Origin: Rhodococcus qingshengii
GTDB taxonomy: Bacteria; Actinomycetota; Actinomycetes; Mycobacteriales; Mycobacteriaceae
Reading direction: 5' to 3'
NCBI RefSeq assembly: GCF_021025955.1
Contig: NZ_JAJNCL010000020.1
Location: 17,961 to 81,960, forward strand
Length of the DNA: 64,000 bases
Below the pieces are notes generated by a model, which saw nothing but the letters and a program-made list of their open reading frames with translations, ran no database searches and had not been told where the DNA came from. The position numbers and the translations under genes are program-made. Below, piece after piece: positions 42,978 to 52,391 of this stretch; position 1 is the stretch's first letter, and each line of letters starts with the position of its first letter.

Positions 42978-44384
42978 GTGCCAGGTCTCTCCGTAACGGC
43001 ACAGATCGTGACGACCGACCCACCAGGGTCAGCCTTCGAGCGCCTCGAAACGGGGCAACTGCTCGAACTCGAATGTGAGCAACTGACGGTCGGGGCCGCT
43101 GTCGCCATCTCCCTTCCCGTAGGCGACGGCGCACGCGCAGATCTAGCCGGCATGCCGATCACGCTGTTGGGATACGTCACCGGCGTGAAGCGGGGCCGAT
43201 CGGTAGTGATCGTGCACCACCAACCGTGGCGCGGCCGCCTGACGATCCGGTTCTTTCCCGACGGCACCGGGACCCGGATCGTTCTCGAATCCAGCCTCGA
43301 TCAGGACGGCATTTCCTGGCTTGCGAACAAGCGTGGATTTGCCCCGCCCGAGCCGCCGCGCTCCGACCGCCATCGCATTGGACTGCTGGTCAGCAAATCC
43401 GGCTCGGCAGCTGTATTCGCCCAGGCCACAGAGACACTCGCCGCCCTGGCTGTCGAACAGATCAACGCCGACGGCGGCATCGGGGGTGTTGTCGTCGATT
43501 TGGTGATAGGCGACGATGCTTCCGACTCCGCGGCCGGAGCGGCGACCGCACTACGACTGGTGAAGAGCGGATGCCGCGCAGTTTTCGCGTGTGTGACCTC
43601 GTCGACCTTCAATGCCGCTGCAGCTGCCTTGCAGAACACCGGTGTGCTGTTGGTGCACACAGTTCTCAACGAAGGAGGTCGATCGCGTCCAGGGGTTCTT
43701 CGCTTGGGGGAGCGACCACTCGACCAGACACGAGCGGGCATACCCGCAATGATGTCCGAAACTGATTCTTGCACTTGGTTCCTGGTCGGTCAGCAGTACT
43801 CTTGGTCGTTCGGAGCACATTGGGCGGCCCGGCGCGTGATTGCCGAATCCACCGGATCGGTAGCCGGTGAAGCCTACGTACCGTTGGGGACAACTGACTT
43901 CTCACGCGTCATCGAGTCGATAGCCGACTCCGGCGCCGAACTGATACTTTCCTCCCTGGTCGGTCACGACGAGGTCTTCTTCGAAAGACAATGCGCCCAG
44001 CAGGGACTGCGAGCCACCACGCGCACCTTTGCACTGGTCCTCGACGAAGCCACTCAACAACTCATCGGCAATTCCGACGCCGACGGAGTCTGGGCGGCAT
44101 TCGGCTACTTTCAAACCGCAGCCGGCAATCACGACCTCGAAAAGCGATACAGCGCAAGTTCGAACGACCTCCTACCTCCGCTGAGCTCTCTGTCGGAGAC
44201 AACGTACGAAGCGATCGTGGCTTACGCCCGCGCAGCCCGGACAACGTCGATCGGCGATCCCGAAACCGTGCTTCGGCAGCTCGTCACTACGTCGAAAAGC
44301 TCTACAGACAACGAAGTTCCACTGCATCGGCCGATTCTGATCGCTGAATCACGCCGCGGGCGCCTGTACCCCCGCTCTCTCTGA
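42978..44384 (+). CDS. nhr1: Amide/nitrile-sensing regulator Nhr1 (AmiC-like periplasmic-binding fold)
   Basis: A 468-aa cytosolic protein of two parts. Residues about 1-125 form an alpha/beta region (AFERLETGQLLELECEQLTV; VVIVHHQPWRGRLTIRFFPDG), suggestive of a SRPBCC-like small-ligand pocket. Residues about 130-468 are a type 1 periplasmic-binding fold like AmiC: IGLLVSKSGSAAVFAQATETLAALAVEQINADGGIGG (quoted in parts), VLLVHTVLNEGG, and ISSLVGHDEV-type segments. There is no signal peptide. In Pseudomonas AmiC senses amides in the cytoplasm, and Nhr1 is required for NHase induction in related strains. The GTG start has AGGA ahead; it begins 45 bp after nhr2. The N-terminal domain assignment is tentative. 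Confidence 0.88.
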   Translation: MPGLSVTAQIVTTDPPGSAFERLETGQLLELECEQLTVGAAVAISLPVGDGARADLAGMPITLLGYVTGVKRGRSVVIVHHQPWRGRLTIRFFPDGTGTRIVLESSLDQDGISWLANKRGFAPPEPPRSDRHRIGLLVSKSGSAAVFAQATETLAALAVEQINADGGIGGVVVDLVIGDDASDSAAGAATALRLVKSGCRAVFACVTSSTFNAAAAALQNTGVLLVHTVLNEGGRSRPGVLRLGERPLDQTRAGIPAMMSETDSCTWFLVGQQYSWSFGAHWAARRVIAESTGSVAGEAYVPLGTTDFSRVIESIADSGAELILSSLVGHDEVFFERQCAQQGLRATTRTFALVLDEATQQLIGNSDADGVWAAFGYFQTAAGNHDLEKRYSASSNDLLPPLSSLSETTYEAIVAYARAARTTSIGDPETVLRQLVTTSKSSTDNEVPLHRPILIAESRRGRLYPRSL

Positions 44385-44408
44385 GCGCGCGTAACCCGAA
44401 CTTAACGA

Positions 44409-44432
44409 GTCAATATGTCGATACCTATTGAC
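44409..44432. promoter_or_regulatory. Dyad upstream of the amidase gene
   Basis: GTCAATA and TATTGAC are perfect 7-bp arms around 10 bases, 66 bp before the amidase ATG. ATATGTCGA inside it matches the ATATGTTGA core of the nhr2 palindrome at 42502. This suggests the same regulator acts on both promoters. Confidence 0.55.
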
Positions 44433-44498
44433 GCAATTGCAGATCTGGCCCTAGTCTGAGCAACAAGTGAAGCCGATCACATCAGGAGCACACTTCTC

Positions 44499-46064
44499 AT
44501 GGCGACAATCCGACCGGACGACAAAGCAATAGACGCCGCCGCAAGGCATTACGGCATCACTCTCGACCAATCAGCCCGGCTCGAGTGGCCGGCACTGATC
44601 GACGGAGCACTGGGCTCCTACGACGTAGTCGACCAACTGTATGCCGACGAGGCAACCCCGCCGACCACGCCACGCGAGCACGAGGTGCCAACTGCGAGCG
44701 AAAACCCCTTGAGCGCTTGGTATGTGACCACCAGCATCCCGCCGACGTCGGACGGCGTACTGACCGGCCGACGCGTGGCGATCAAGGACAACGTGACCGT
44801 GGCCGGAGTTCCGATGATGAACGGATCTCGGACAGTAGAGGGATTCACTCCGTCTCGCGACGCGACTGTGGTCACTCGACTACTGGCGGCCGGTGCAACT
44901 GTCGCGGGCAAAGCTGTGTGTGAGGACCTGTGTTTCTCCGGTTCGAGCTTCACGCCGGCAAGCGGACCGGTCCGCAATCCATGGGACCCACAGCGCGAAG
45001 CAGGTGGATCATCCGGTGGCAGTGCAGCTCTCGTCGCAAACGGTGACGTCGATTTTGCCATCGGCGGGGATCAAGGCGGATCGATCCGAATCCCGGCGGC
45101 ATTCTGCGGCGTCGTCGGACACAAGCCGACGTTCGGGCTCGTCCCGTATACCGGTGCATTTCCCATCGAGCGAACAATCGACCATCTCGGCCCGATCACA
45201 CGCACGGTCCACGATGCCGCACTCATGCTCTCGGTTATCGCCGGCCGCGACGGCAACGACCCACGTCAGCCGGACAGTGTCGAAGCGAGTGACTATCTGT
45301 CCACCCTCGACCCCGATGTGGACGGCCTGCGAATCGGGATCGTTCGAGAAGGTTTCGGGCACGCGGTCTCACAACCCGAGGTCGACGACGCAGTCCGCGC
45401 AGCGGCACACAGTCTGAGCGAAATCGGCTGCACAGTAGAGGAAGTAAGCATCCCGTGGCACCTGCATGCTTTCCATATCTGGAACGTGATCGCCACTGAC
45501 GGTGGCGCCTACCAGATGCTCGACGGCAACGGATACGGCATGAACGCGGAGGGTTTGTACGATCCGGAACTGATGGCACACTTTGCTTCTCGACGCATTC
45601 AGCACGCCGACGCTCTGTCCGAAACCGTCAAACTGGTGGCCCTGACCGGCCACCACGGCATCACCTCCCTCGGTGGCGCGAGCTACGGCAAAGCGCGCAA
45701 CCTGGTGCCGCTCGCCCGCGCCGCCTACGACACTGCCTTGAGACAGTTCGACGTCCTGGTGATGCCCACAGTGCCCTACGTCGCATCCGAGTTGCCGGCA
45801 AAGGACGTGGACCGCGCCACCTTCATCACGAAGGCTCTCGGGATGATCGCCAACACAGCACCATTCGACGTGACCGGACATCCGTCCTTGTCCGTTCCGG
45901 CCGGCCTGGTAAACGGGCTTCCGGTCGGAATGATGATCACCGGCAAGACCTTCGACGATGCGACGGTCCTCCGGGTCGGGCGCGCATTCGAAAAGCTCCG
46001 CGGCGCGTTTCCGACGCCTGCATACCGCACCTCCGATTCTGCATCACAACTCAGCCTCACCTAG
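44499..46064 (+). CDS. ami: Enantioselective aliphatic/aryl amidase of the nitrile pathway
   Basis: A 521-aa amidase-signature enzyme, identical in length to the known Rhodococcus nitrile-cluster amidase. It hydrolyses the amide made by NHase to acid plus ammonia in the cytosol. Counting from ATG 44499 gives the catalytic triad at Lys96 (VAIKDN), Ser171 (GGSSGG) and Ser195 (GDQGGSIR), with Asp191, all as in the characterised enzyme. The about 70-residue N-terminal helical part is the dimerisation region of this subgroup. A ribosome site (AGGAG) lies about 9 bases ahead. NHase alpha follows after 73 bp, so the two are probably co-transcribed. Confidence 0.96.
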   Translation: MATIRPDDKAIDAAARHYGITLDQSARLEWPALIDGALGSYDVVDQLYADEATPPTTPREHEVPTASENPLSAWYVTTSIPPTSDGVLTGRRVAIKDNVTVAGVPMMNGSRTVEGFTPSRDATVVTRLLAAGATVAGKAVCEDLCFSGSSFTPASGPVRNPWDPQREAGGSSGGSAALVANGDVDFAIGGDQGGSIRIPAAFCGVVGHKPTFGLVPYTGAFPIERTIDHLGPITRTVHDAALMLSVIAGRDGNDPRQPDSVEASDYLSTLDPDVDGLRIGIVREGFGHAVSQPEVDDAVRAAAHSLSEIGCTVEEVSIPWHLHAFHIWNVIATDGGAYQMLDGNGYGMNAEGLYDPELMAHFASRRIQHADALSETVKLVALTGHHGITSLGGASYGKARNLVPLARAAYDTALRQFDVLVMPTVPYVASELPAKDVDRATFITKALGMIANTAPFDVTGHPSLSVPAGLVNGLPVGMMITGKTFDDATVLRVGRAFEKLRGAFPTPAYRTSDSASQLSLT

Positions 46065-46137
46065 TTCTGTATCCGCACTTGCACAACGAATTCCACCGAT
46101 TCACACATGATCAGCCCGCATAGAAAAGGTGAACCAG

Positions 46138-46761
46138 ATGTCAGTAACGATCGACCACACAACGGAGAACGCCGCACCGGCCCAGGCGCCGGTCTCCGAC
46201 CGGGCGTGGGCACTGTTCCGCGCACTCGACGGCAAGGGATTGGTACCCGACGGTTACGTCGAGGGATGGAAGAAGACCTTCGAGGAGGACTTCAGTCCAA
46301 GTCGCGGAGCGGAATTGGTAGCGCGCGCATGGACCGACCCCGAGTTCCGGCAGCTGCTTCTCACCGACGGTACCGCCGCGGTTGCCCAGTACGGATACCT
46401 GGGCCCCCAGGGCGAATACATCGTGGCAGTCGAAGACACCCCGACACTCAAGAACGTGATCGTGTGCTCGCTGTGTTCATGCACCGCGTGGCCCATCCTC
46501 GGTCTGCCACCTACCTGGTACAAGAGCTTCGAATACCGTGCGCGCGTGGTGCGTGAACCACGGAAGGTTCTCTCCGAGATGGGAACCGAGATCGCGTCGG
46601 GCATCGAGATCCGCGTCTACGACACCACCGCCGAAACTCGCTACATGGTCCTCCCGCAGCGTCCCGCCGGCACCGAAGGCTGGAACCAGGAACAACTGCA
46701 GGAAATCGTCACCAAGGACTGCCTGATCGGGGTTGCAATCCCGCAGGTTCCCACCGTCTGA
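46138..46761 (+). CDS. nha1: Nitrile hydratase alpha subunit, iron type
   Basis: A 207-aa subunit. The metal site is V-CSLCSC-T with Cys at residues 110, 113 and 115 (109/112/114 without the Met). Ser in the position after the first Leu-Cys, giving CSLCSC, marks the Fe type; Co enzymes have CTLCSC. The outer cysteines become sulphinic and sulphenic acids, and nitric oxide binding makes the enzyme light-sensitive. It hydrates nitriles to amides with the beta subunit. ATG 46138 gives the known N-terminus MSVTIDH; a GTG at 46129 would add three residues. AAAAGG lies ahead. The sequence is essentially that of characterised R. erythropolis-group enzymes (from memory, with perhaps one or two substitutions). 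Confidence 0.98.
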   Translation: MSVTIDHTTENAAPAQAPVSDRAWALFRALDGKGLVPDGYVEGWKKTFEEDFSPSRGAELVARAWTDPEFRQLLLTDGTAAVAQYGYLGPQGEYIVAVEDTPTLKNVIVCSLCSCTAWPILGLPPTWYKSFEYRARVVREPRKVLSEMGTEIASGIEIRVYDTTAETRYMVLPQRPAGTEGWNQEQLQEIVTKDCLIGVAIPQVPTV

Positions 46762-46787
46762 TCACCCCGACAAGAAGGAAGCACACC

Positions 46788-47426
46788 ATGGATGGAGTAC
46801 ACGATCTTGCCGGAGTTCAAGGCTTCGGCAAAGTCCCGCATACCGTCAACGCCGACATCGGCCCCACCTTTCACGCGGAATGGGAACACCTTCCGTACAG
46901 CCTGATGTTCGCCGGCGTCGCCGAACTCGGAGCATTCAGCGTCGACGAAGTTCGATACGTCGTCGAGCGGATGGAGCCCCGCCACTACATGATGACCCCG
47001 TACTACGAGAGGTACGTCATCGGCGTCGCGGCTCTGATGGTCGAAAAGGGAATCCTGACGCAGGACGAGCTCGAAAGCCTTGCGGGAGGCCCGTTCCCAC
47101 TCTCACGGCCCAGCGAATCCGAAGGCCGACCGGCTCGCACCGACACAACCACCTTCGAGGTCGGTCAGCGAGTACGTGTGCGAGACGAATACGTTCCCGG
47201 GCATATTCGAATGCCTGCTTACTGCCGTGGACGGGTGGGAATTGTCTCTCATCGGACCACCGAGAAGTGGCCGTTCCCCGACGCAATCGGTCACGGCCGC
47301 AACGACGCCGGCGAAGAGCCCACCTACCACGTGACGTTCGCTGCGGAGGAACTGTTCGGCAGCGACACCGATGGCGGGAGCGTCGTGGTCGACCTCTTCG
47401 AGGGTTACCTCGAGCCGGCGGCCTGA
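46788..47426 (+). CDS. nha2: Nitrile hydratase beta subunit
   Basis: A 212-aa subunit, 26 bp after the alpha gene. Conserved Arg56 (EVR) and Arg141 (HIR), which hydrogen-bond to the oxidised cysteines of the alpha subunit, are both in place counting from the ATG. MDGVHDLAGVQGFGKV is the standard N-terminus, and the C-terminal SH3-like barrel (VGQRVRVRDEYVPGHIRMP, quoted from about residue 125) ends with VVVDLFEGYLEPA. It forms the heterodimer core and the substrate channel with alpha. AGGAAG lies ahead. A strong hairpin follows the stop. Confidence 0.98.
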   Translation: MDGVHDLAGVQGFGKVPHTVNADIGPTFHAEWEHLPYSLMFAGVAELGAFSVDEVRYVVERMEPRHYMMTPYYERYVIGVAALMVEKGILTQDELESLAGGPFPLSRPSESEGRPARTDTTTFEVGQRVRVRDEYVPGHIRMPAYCRGRVGIVSHRTTEKWPFPDAIGHGRNDAGEEPTYHVTFAAEELFGSDTDGGSVVVDLFEGYLEPAA

Positions 47427-47444
47427 TCTTCCAGCAATGCCGGT

Positions 47445-47482
47445 CGGCGGTCATGCGATCACAGCGCTTCGCATGACCGCCG
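47445..47482 (+). terminator. Hairpin between NHase beta and activator genes
   Basis: CGGCGGTCATGCG and CGCATGACCGCCG are a perfect 13-bp stem with a 12-base loop, 18 bp after the beta stop. No U-run follows. It probably lets only part of the transcripts reach the activator gene, or protects the structural mRNA. The effect is inferred. Confidence 0.65.
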
Positions 47483-47525
47483 TCTGCCCACAGCGATTCA
47501 CTCATTCGGAAGGACACTGGAAATC

Positions 47526-48725
47526 ATGGTCGACACACGACTTCCGGTCACGGTGCTGTCAGGTTTCCTGGGCGCCGGGAAGACGACGCTACTCAACGAG
47601 ATCCTGCGCAATCGGGAGGGTCGTCGAGTCGCGGTGATCGTCAACGACATGAGCGAAATCAACATCGACAGTGCGGAAGTCGAACGCGAGATCTCGCTGA
47701 GTCGATCCCAGGAGAAGCTGGTCGAGATGACCAACGGCTGCATCTGCTGCACTCTGCGAGAGGATCTTCTCTCCGAGATCAGCGCCTTGGCCGCCGATGG
47801 CCGATTCGACTATCTGCTCATCGAATCTTCGGGCATCTCCGAACCGCTTCCCGTCGCCGAAACGTTTACCTTCATCGACACCGACGGTCACGCTCTGGCT
47901 GACATCGCCCGGCTCGACACCATGGTCACCGTCGTCGACGGCCACAGTTTTCTCCAGGATTACGCCACAGGGGGCCGAGTCGAAGCCGATGCCCCGGAAG
48001 ACGAACGAGACATCGCGGATCTGCTTGTCGATCAGATCGAATTCGCCGATGTGATCCTGGTGAGCAAGGCCGATCTGGTCTCGCGGGAGCATCTGATCGA
48101 GCTGACCGCGGTCCTACGATCTTTGAATGCCACTGCCGCGATAGTGCCGATGACGCTTGGCCGCATCCCACTCGACACGATTCTCGATACCGGTTTGTTC
48201 TCGCTCGAGAAAGCTGCACAGGCCCCCGGATGGCTACAAGAACTCCAGGGTGAACACATCCCCGAAACCGAAGAGTACGGAATCAGTTCGGTGGTGTACC
48301 GCGAGCGCGCGCCCTTCCACCCCCAACGGCTACACGAATTCCTGAGCAGCGAGTGGACCAACGGGAAGCTACTTCGCGCCAAGGGCTACTACTGGAATGC
48401 CGGTCGGTTCACCGAGATCGGGAGTATTTCTCAAGCCGGGCATCTCATTCGCCACGGATACGTCGGCCGTTGGTGGAAATTCCTGCCCCACGACCATTGG
48501 CCTGCCGACGAGTACCGTCGCGACGGGATCCTCGACAAGTGGGAAGAACCCGTCGGAGACTGCCGACAAGAACTCGTCTTCATCGGCCAAGCCATCGACC
48601 CGGCTCGACTTCACGATGAACTCGATGCCTGCCTACTCACCACAGCCGAGATCGAACTCGGGCCAGACGTGTGGACCACCTGGAGCGACCCCCTGGGCGT
48701 CGGCTATACCGACCAGACCGTTTGA
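47526..48725 (+). CDS. nha3: Nitrile hydratase activator (CobW/G3E-family metallochaperone GTPase)
   Basis: A 399-aa G3E GTPase required for functional expression of the Fe-type NHase, presumably delivering iron or supporting cysteine oxidation. Walker A is GFLGAGKTT (residues 13-21). The metal-binding [10 protein letters not shown] (CxCC, about residues 72-81) is characteristic of the family. ESSGISEP is the Mg2+ and switch motif, and SKAD serves as the guanine-specificity motif. The C-terminal CobW_C domain follows ([19 protein letters not shown]). ATG 47526 gives the known [15 protein letters not shown]-terminus. It is the last gene of the cluster; a secreted protein of different function follows 31 bp later. 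Confidence 0.96.
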   Translation: MVDTRLPVTVLSGFLGAGKTTLLNEILRNREGRRVAVIVNDMSEINIDSAEVEREISLSRSQEKLVEMTNGCICCTLREDLLSEISALAADGRFDYLLIESSGISEPLPVAETFTFIDTDGHALADIARLDTMVTVVDGHSFLQDYATGGRVEADAPEDERDIADLLVDQIEFADVILVSKADLVSREHLIELTAVLRSLNATAAIVPMTLGRIPLDTILDTGLFSLEKAAQAPGWLQELQGEHIPETEEYGISSVVYRERAPFHPQRLHEFLSSEWTNGKLLRAKGYYWNAGRFTEIGSISQAGHLIRHGYVGRWWKFLPHDHWPADEYRRDGILDKWEEPVGDCRQELVFIGQAIDPARLHDELDACLLTTAEIELGPDVWTTWSDPLGVGYTDQTV

Positions 48726-48756
48726 TATTGGTGCGGTTTGCCGTAAGTTGTGCGCA

Positions 48757-49671
48757 ATGGGGGTATCACGCAACCGAACTCGGGCGTTGTTGATCGTCGC
48801 GGCGATCGCAGCCGGGACCGTGGCCGCAGCTACGCCGGCGGGGGCCACCTGGACAGCCGCGCCGATGTGCGGCGAGTGGCGGGTCGAAACCGTAGCGCAA
48901 GGGTTGGAGCAGCTCGAAAACCTCGAGCCCGATGACAACGGCGGGTTCTACCTCTCCGGCGAGTCGAAGATCTATCACGTCGACGCCGCAGGGCAGGTGC
49001 GAACTGTCCTCGACGGCATGGCTGCCCCTGGCGGTTTGCAACTCGACGGCTCGAGGCTGTCCTTCCTCACCAGACAGGACGGCAAGCTGTGGCACCTGGA
49101 CACCACGACGGATCAGCTGTCCGCACCCGTCGACTTCGCGGGCAACGGCCTGCTCCGCCTACCCGACGGCGATCTACTGACCACGTGGGTCGGAACAGAA
49201 GGCGGCCAGTCGAAGGGTGTGTCGCGCTATGACCACGACTCCGGAACCGTCGTACCCAATTGGTCTGCAGTGCCGCGTTCGGAGGGACTCGCACTCAGTC
49301 CGGATCAGCGAGCCGTGTACACAGATGATCTGTTCACCGGTCAGATCATCCGGGTCCCCTTGGATACCCCTGACGCGTGGACAGTTGTAGCGACGGTCCC
49401 GAGCCTGATACCTGGCCTCGACGATTTGACCATGTCGCAGGATGGAATGCTCTACGCCGCAGCTCACGTCGAAGGCTCGATCTATCGCGTAAACCCTGAA
49501 ACCGGCGCGTCCTGCGTCGTCGCTTCGGGTCTTTCGAATGGGTGGACCGGACCGAGTTCAGTGCGTATAGGACAGGACGGCGACGGCTGGGCGCTCTACG
49601 TCACCGGGTTTGACGGGACGCTGCGTCGCCTGGTACCTCCGTCGGGCGTCGAACTCGCACCCGTCCGCTGA
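48757..49671 (+). CDS. Secreted beta-propeller protein (SMP-30/gluconolactonase-like)
   Basis: A 304-aa exported protein. The signal peptide is residues 1-about 29: RNRTR basic region, ALLIVAAIAAGTVAAA core, cleavage after TPAGA. The mature part has repeated blade units of about 45 residues, such as GGFYLSGESKIYHVDAAGQV, GLQLDGSRLSFLTRQDGKLWHLD (quoted in parts), GNGLLRLPDGDLLTTW and DDLTMSQDGMLYAAAHVEGSIYRV (quoted in parts). These match SMP-30/NHL-type propellers. An enzymatic role cannot be assigned. ATG 48757 was chosen: the frame remains open upstream, but no signal peptide would result. It lies just after the nitrile cluster yet is probably separate from it. Two Cys (CGEW, CVVAS) could form a disulphide. 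Confidence 0.75.
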   Translation: MGVSRNRTRALLIVAAIAAGTVAAATPAGATWTAAPMCGEWRVETVAQGLEQLENLEPDDNGGFYLSGESKIYHVDAAGQVRTVLDGMAAPGGLQLDGSRLSFLTRQDGKLWHLDTTTDQLSAPVDFAGNGLLRLPDGDLLTTWVGTEGGQSKGVSRYDHDSGTVVPNWSAVPRSEGLALSPDQRAVYTDDLFTGQIIRVPLDTPDAWTVVATVPSLIPGLDDLTMSQDGMLYAAAHVEGSIYRVNPETGASCVVASGLSNGWTGPSSVRIGQDGDGWALYVTGFDGTLRRLVPPSGVELAPVR

Positions 49672-49822
49672 CGCCGATCTCTTCGGCACGAGATTCTCCG
49701 ACCTGGCGATACTTAAAATCACGCTGATTTGAATGCATGCCCGCAGCGCAACGGCCGCTTGTCCGAAAACTGTCAACAGTTCTACACGGAGAAATGGCTA
49801 CCCTTAGGTTTACGCTGCACGC

Positions 49823-51640
49823 ATGTTTTCTTCCGTCGCAGCGAAGATCCGCCTGGTGGTGGCACTGCTCCTCACTGCCCTCCTGGCGCTGACTCTGTCA
49901 TCGTGCTCGAGTGGCTCGGATTCGTCGGCAGCCCCCACAGACCTGTGCGCACCTCCTGGAGTGGGAGCCGCAACCGCGGCCCCCACAAACCTGGATGCCG
50001 CAGCGGGTGCGGGCGCCGAAGACCGCTACACCACGGCCACCGTCACCCCGGTCGATCGGATCGACACCTCGAAGCTGAACTTGATCAAACCCGGGGTCAT
50101 CACGGTCGGCACGCTCGGCGACGCACCCCCGAGCATCTGCGTCAACTCCGACAATCAGTACACCGGATACGACAACGAGCTGCTGAAGGCCGTCGCGGAC
50201 AAGCTGGGCCTGAAGGTCGAGTTCGTCGGCACCGAGTTCGCCGGGCTTCTCGCCCAGGTTGCCGGCCGACGCTTCGACGTCGGCTCGTCGTCCATCACCA
50301 CCACAGACGACCGTCGCAACACCGTCGGCTTCACCAACGGCTACGACTTCGGATACTTCTCCCTCGTAGTACCTAACGGCAGCGCCATCACCGGCTTCGG
50401 CGACCTGGACGCGTCCAAGCGCATCGGCGTCGTGCAGGGAACCGTTCAGGACGACTACGTCGTGAACACGCTCAAGCTCGATCCCGTGAAGTTCCCCGAC
50501 TACGCCACGGCGTACGCGAACCTCAAGTCCGGCCAGATCGACGCCTGGGTAGCTCCGTCTCAGCAGGCCGAAGGCGCAATCGCTCCCGGTGATCCGACCT
50601 CGATCATCCAGAACACCTTCTCGGTCAACAACTTCGTCGGCTGGGCGGTGAACAAGGAGAACCAGCCGCTGATCGACGCCCTCAACTCGGGCCTCGACGC
50701 AGTCATCGACGACGGAACCTGGTCTCAGCTGTACGCCGACTGGGTACCGCGCCAACTCCCCGAAGGCTGGAAGCCCGGATCCAAGGCCGCGGCCACCCCG
50801 GAGCTGCCCGACTTCGCAGCCCTCGCAGCAGAAAACGCGGCCAACGGCGACGGTGGAGATACCGCGTCGTACCAACCGAAGTCGACGCTCGAACAGCTCA
50901 AGGACACGTTCTTCGACTGGGATCTGTACAAGAAGGCATTCCCCGATCTCCTCAAGACCGGTCTGCCCAACACCCTGATCCTCGCGCTCGCGTCGGGCAT
51001 CATCGGCACGATCCTCGGCATGCTGCTCGCTGTGGCCGGTATCTCGCGCACCCGTTGGCTGCGCTGGCCGGCCCGCGTCTACACCGACATCTTCCGTGGC
51101 CTGCCCGCCGTCGTCATCATCTTGATCATCGGGCTCGGCGTCGGACCGATCGTCAAGGGAATCACCGGCAGCAATCCGTACTGGCTGGGTGTCGCGGCGC
51201 TGTCGCTGCTCGCGTCGGCGTACATCGGTGAGATCTTCAGATCCGGTATCCAGAGCGTCGAGTCCGGGCAGCTCGAGGCTTCACGTGCCCTCGGCTTCAG
51301 CTACCGAAAGTCCATGTCGCTGGTCGTCATCCCGCAGGGTGTACGACGCGTTCTGCCGGCGTTGATGAACCAGTTCATCTCGCTGATCAAGGACTCGTCG
51401 CTGATCTACTTCCTCGGTCTCCTCGTCACCCAGCGGGAACTCTTTGCCGTCGGACGTGACCTCAACGCCCAGACCGGCAGCCTGTCCCCGCTCGTTGCGG
51501 CAGGCTTGTTCTACCTTGCTCTGACCATCCCGCTGACGCACCTCGTCAACTACATCGACAACCGGCTCCGGACCGGACGCGCCGACACTTCAGGCACGTT
51601 GGATCCGCTCGAGCAGGCCATCGTCGTGGAAAGGGGCTGA
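49823..51640 (+). CDS. Polar amino-acid ABC transporter, fused binding protein and permease
   Basis: A 605-aa fusion. A signal/lipobox region ([17 protein letters not shown]) anchors the N-terminus. Residues about 75-310 are a family-3 binding domain: [38 protein letters not shown] (quoted in parts), [15 protein letters not shown] and [12 protein letters not shown] linker leads to a His/Glu/polar amino-acid permease domain, about 375-595 ([45 protein letters not shown], quoted in parts, is the EAA loop). Such fusions are known in actinobacteria and firmicutes and import glutamine, glutamate or similar amino acids. Its ATPase follows 4 bp later. Exact ligand unknown. Confidence 0.9.
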   Translation: MFSSVAAKIRLVVALLLTALLALTLSSCSSGSDSSAAPTDLCAPPGVGAATAAPTNLDAAAGAGAEDRYTTATVTPVDRIDTSKLNLIKPGVITVGTLGDAPPSICVNSDNQYTGYDNELLKAVADKLGLKVEFVGTEFAGLLAQVAGRRFDVGSSSITTTDDRRNTVGFTNGYDFGYFSLVVPNGSAITGFGDLDASKRIGVVQGTVQDDYVVNTLKLDPVKFPDYATAYANLKSGQIDAWVAPSQQAEGAIAPGDPTSIIQNTFSVNNFVGWAVNKENQPLIDALNSGLDAVIDDGTWSQLYADWVPRQLPEGWKPGSKAAATPELPDFAALAAENAANGDGGDTASYQPKSTLEQLKDTFFDWDLYKKAFPDLLKTGLPNTLILALASGIIGTILGMLLAVAGISRTRWLRWPARVYTDIFRGLPAVVIILIIGLGVGPIVKGITGSNPYWLGVAALSLLASAYIGEIFRSGIQSVESGQLEASRALGFSYRKSMSLVVIPQGVRRVLPALMNQFISLIKDSSLIYFLGLLVTQRELFAVGRDLNAQTGSLSPLVAAGLFYLALTIPLTHLVNYIDNRLRTGRADTSGTLDPLEQAIVVERG

Positions 51641-51644
51641 GGAC

Positions 51645-52391
51645 ATGACCACCAGCTCTGAACTGAAGTCCGTATCGCTCACCGGCAAGGACCTGCATCT
51701 GTCCTTCGGTACCAACAAGGTGCTTCGCGGCGTCAACCTGCACGTCGACGCCGGAAACACCGTCACCGTCATCGGGCCCTCCGGTTCGGGCAAGTCGACG
51801 CTCCTGCGGGTGCTGAACCGTCTGCACGAGCCCGAGCAGGGTGACGTACTGCTCGACGGGAAGTCCGTCTTGAAGGACAACCCGGACGAGCTTCGCCAGC
51901 GAATCGGCATGGTGTTCCAGCACTTCAACCTGTTCCCGCACAAGACCGTCGCCGAGAACATCGCGCTCGGGCCGAACAAGCTCAAGGGGTTGTCCAAGGA
52001 GCAAGCTCGGGCGCTCGCGCTCGAGCAGCTGGATCTGGTGGGGCTCAAGGAGAAGGCGGACTCGCGGCCCGGCAACCTTTCCGGTGGTCAGCAGCAGCGC
52101 GTCGCCATTGCCCGCGCCTTGGCGATGAAGCCCGAGGTCATGTTCTTCGACGAGGCGACGTCGGCTCTGGACCCCGAGCTGGTCAAGGGCGTTCTGGCGT
52201 TGATGGCCGACCTGGCGAAGTCCGGCATGACCATGGTCGTCGTGACGCACGAAATGGGCTTCGCTCGCTCGGTGTCCGACAAGGTGCTCTTCATGGATCG
52301 TGGCGCCGTCGTCGAAACCGGAACTCCTGAGCAGCTTTTCGACGATCCCGAGACCGATCGACTGCAGGCGTTCCTGTCACAGGTTCTCTGA
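51645..52391 (+). CDS. Polar amino-acid ABC transporter ATP-binding protein (GlnQ-like)
   Basis: A 248-aa ATPase: Walker [10 protein letters not shown] (about residues 44-52), Q-loop [12 protein letters not shown] (about 88-99), signature LSGGQQQR (about 146), Walker [14 protein letters not shown] and H-loop VVTHEMGF. The FQHFNLFPH and [12 protein letters not shown] forms are those of GlnQ/HisP. It follows the fused transporter by 4 bp, so the two form a complete importer. Its stop overlaps by 15 bases the 3' end of the sigma-factor gene on the other strand. Confidence 0.95.
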   Translation: MTTSSELKSVSLTGKDLHLSFGTNKVLRGVNLHVDAGNTVTVIGPSGSGKSTLLRVLNRLHEPEQGDVLLDGKSVLKDNPDELRQRIGMVFQHFNLFPHKTVAENIALGPNKLKGLSKEQARALALEQLDLVGLKEKADSRPGNLSGGQQQRVAIARALAMKPEVMFFDEATSALDPELVKGVLALMADLAKSGMTMVVVTHEMGFARSVSDKVLFMDRGAVVETGTPEQLFDDPETDRLQAFLSQVL

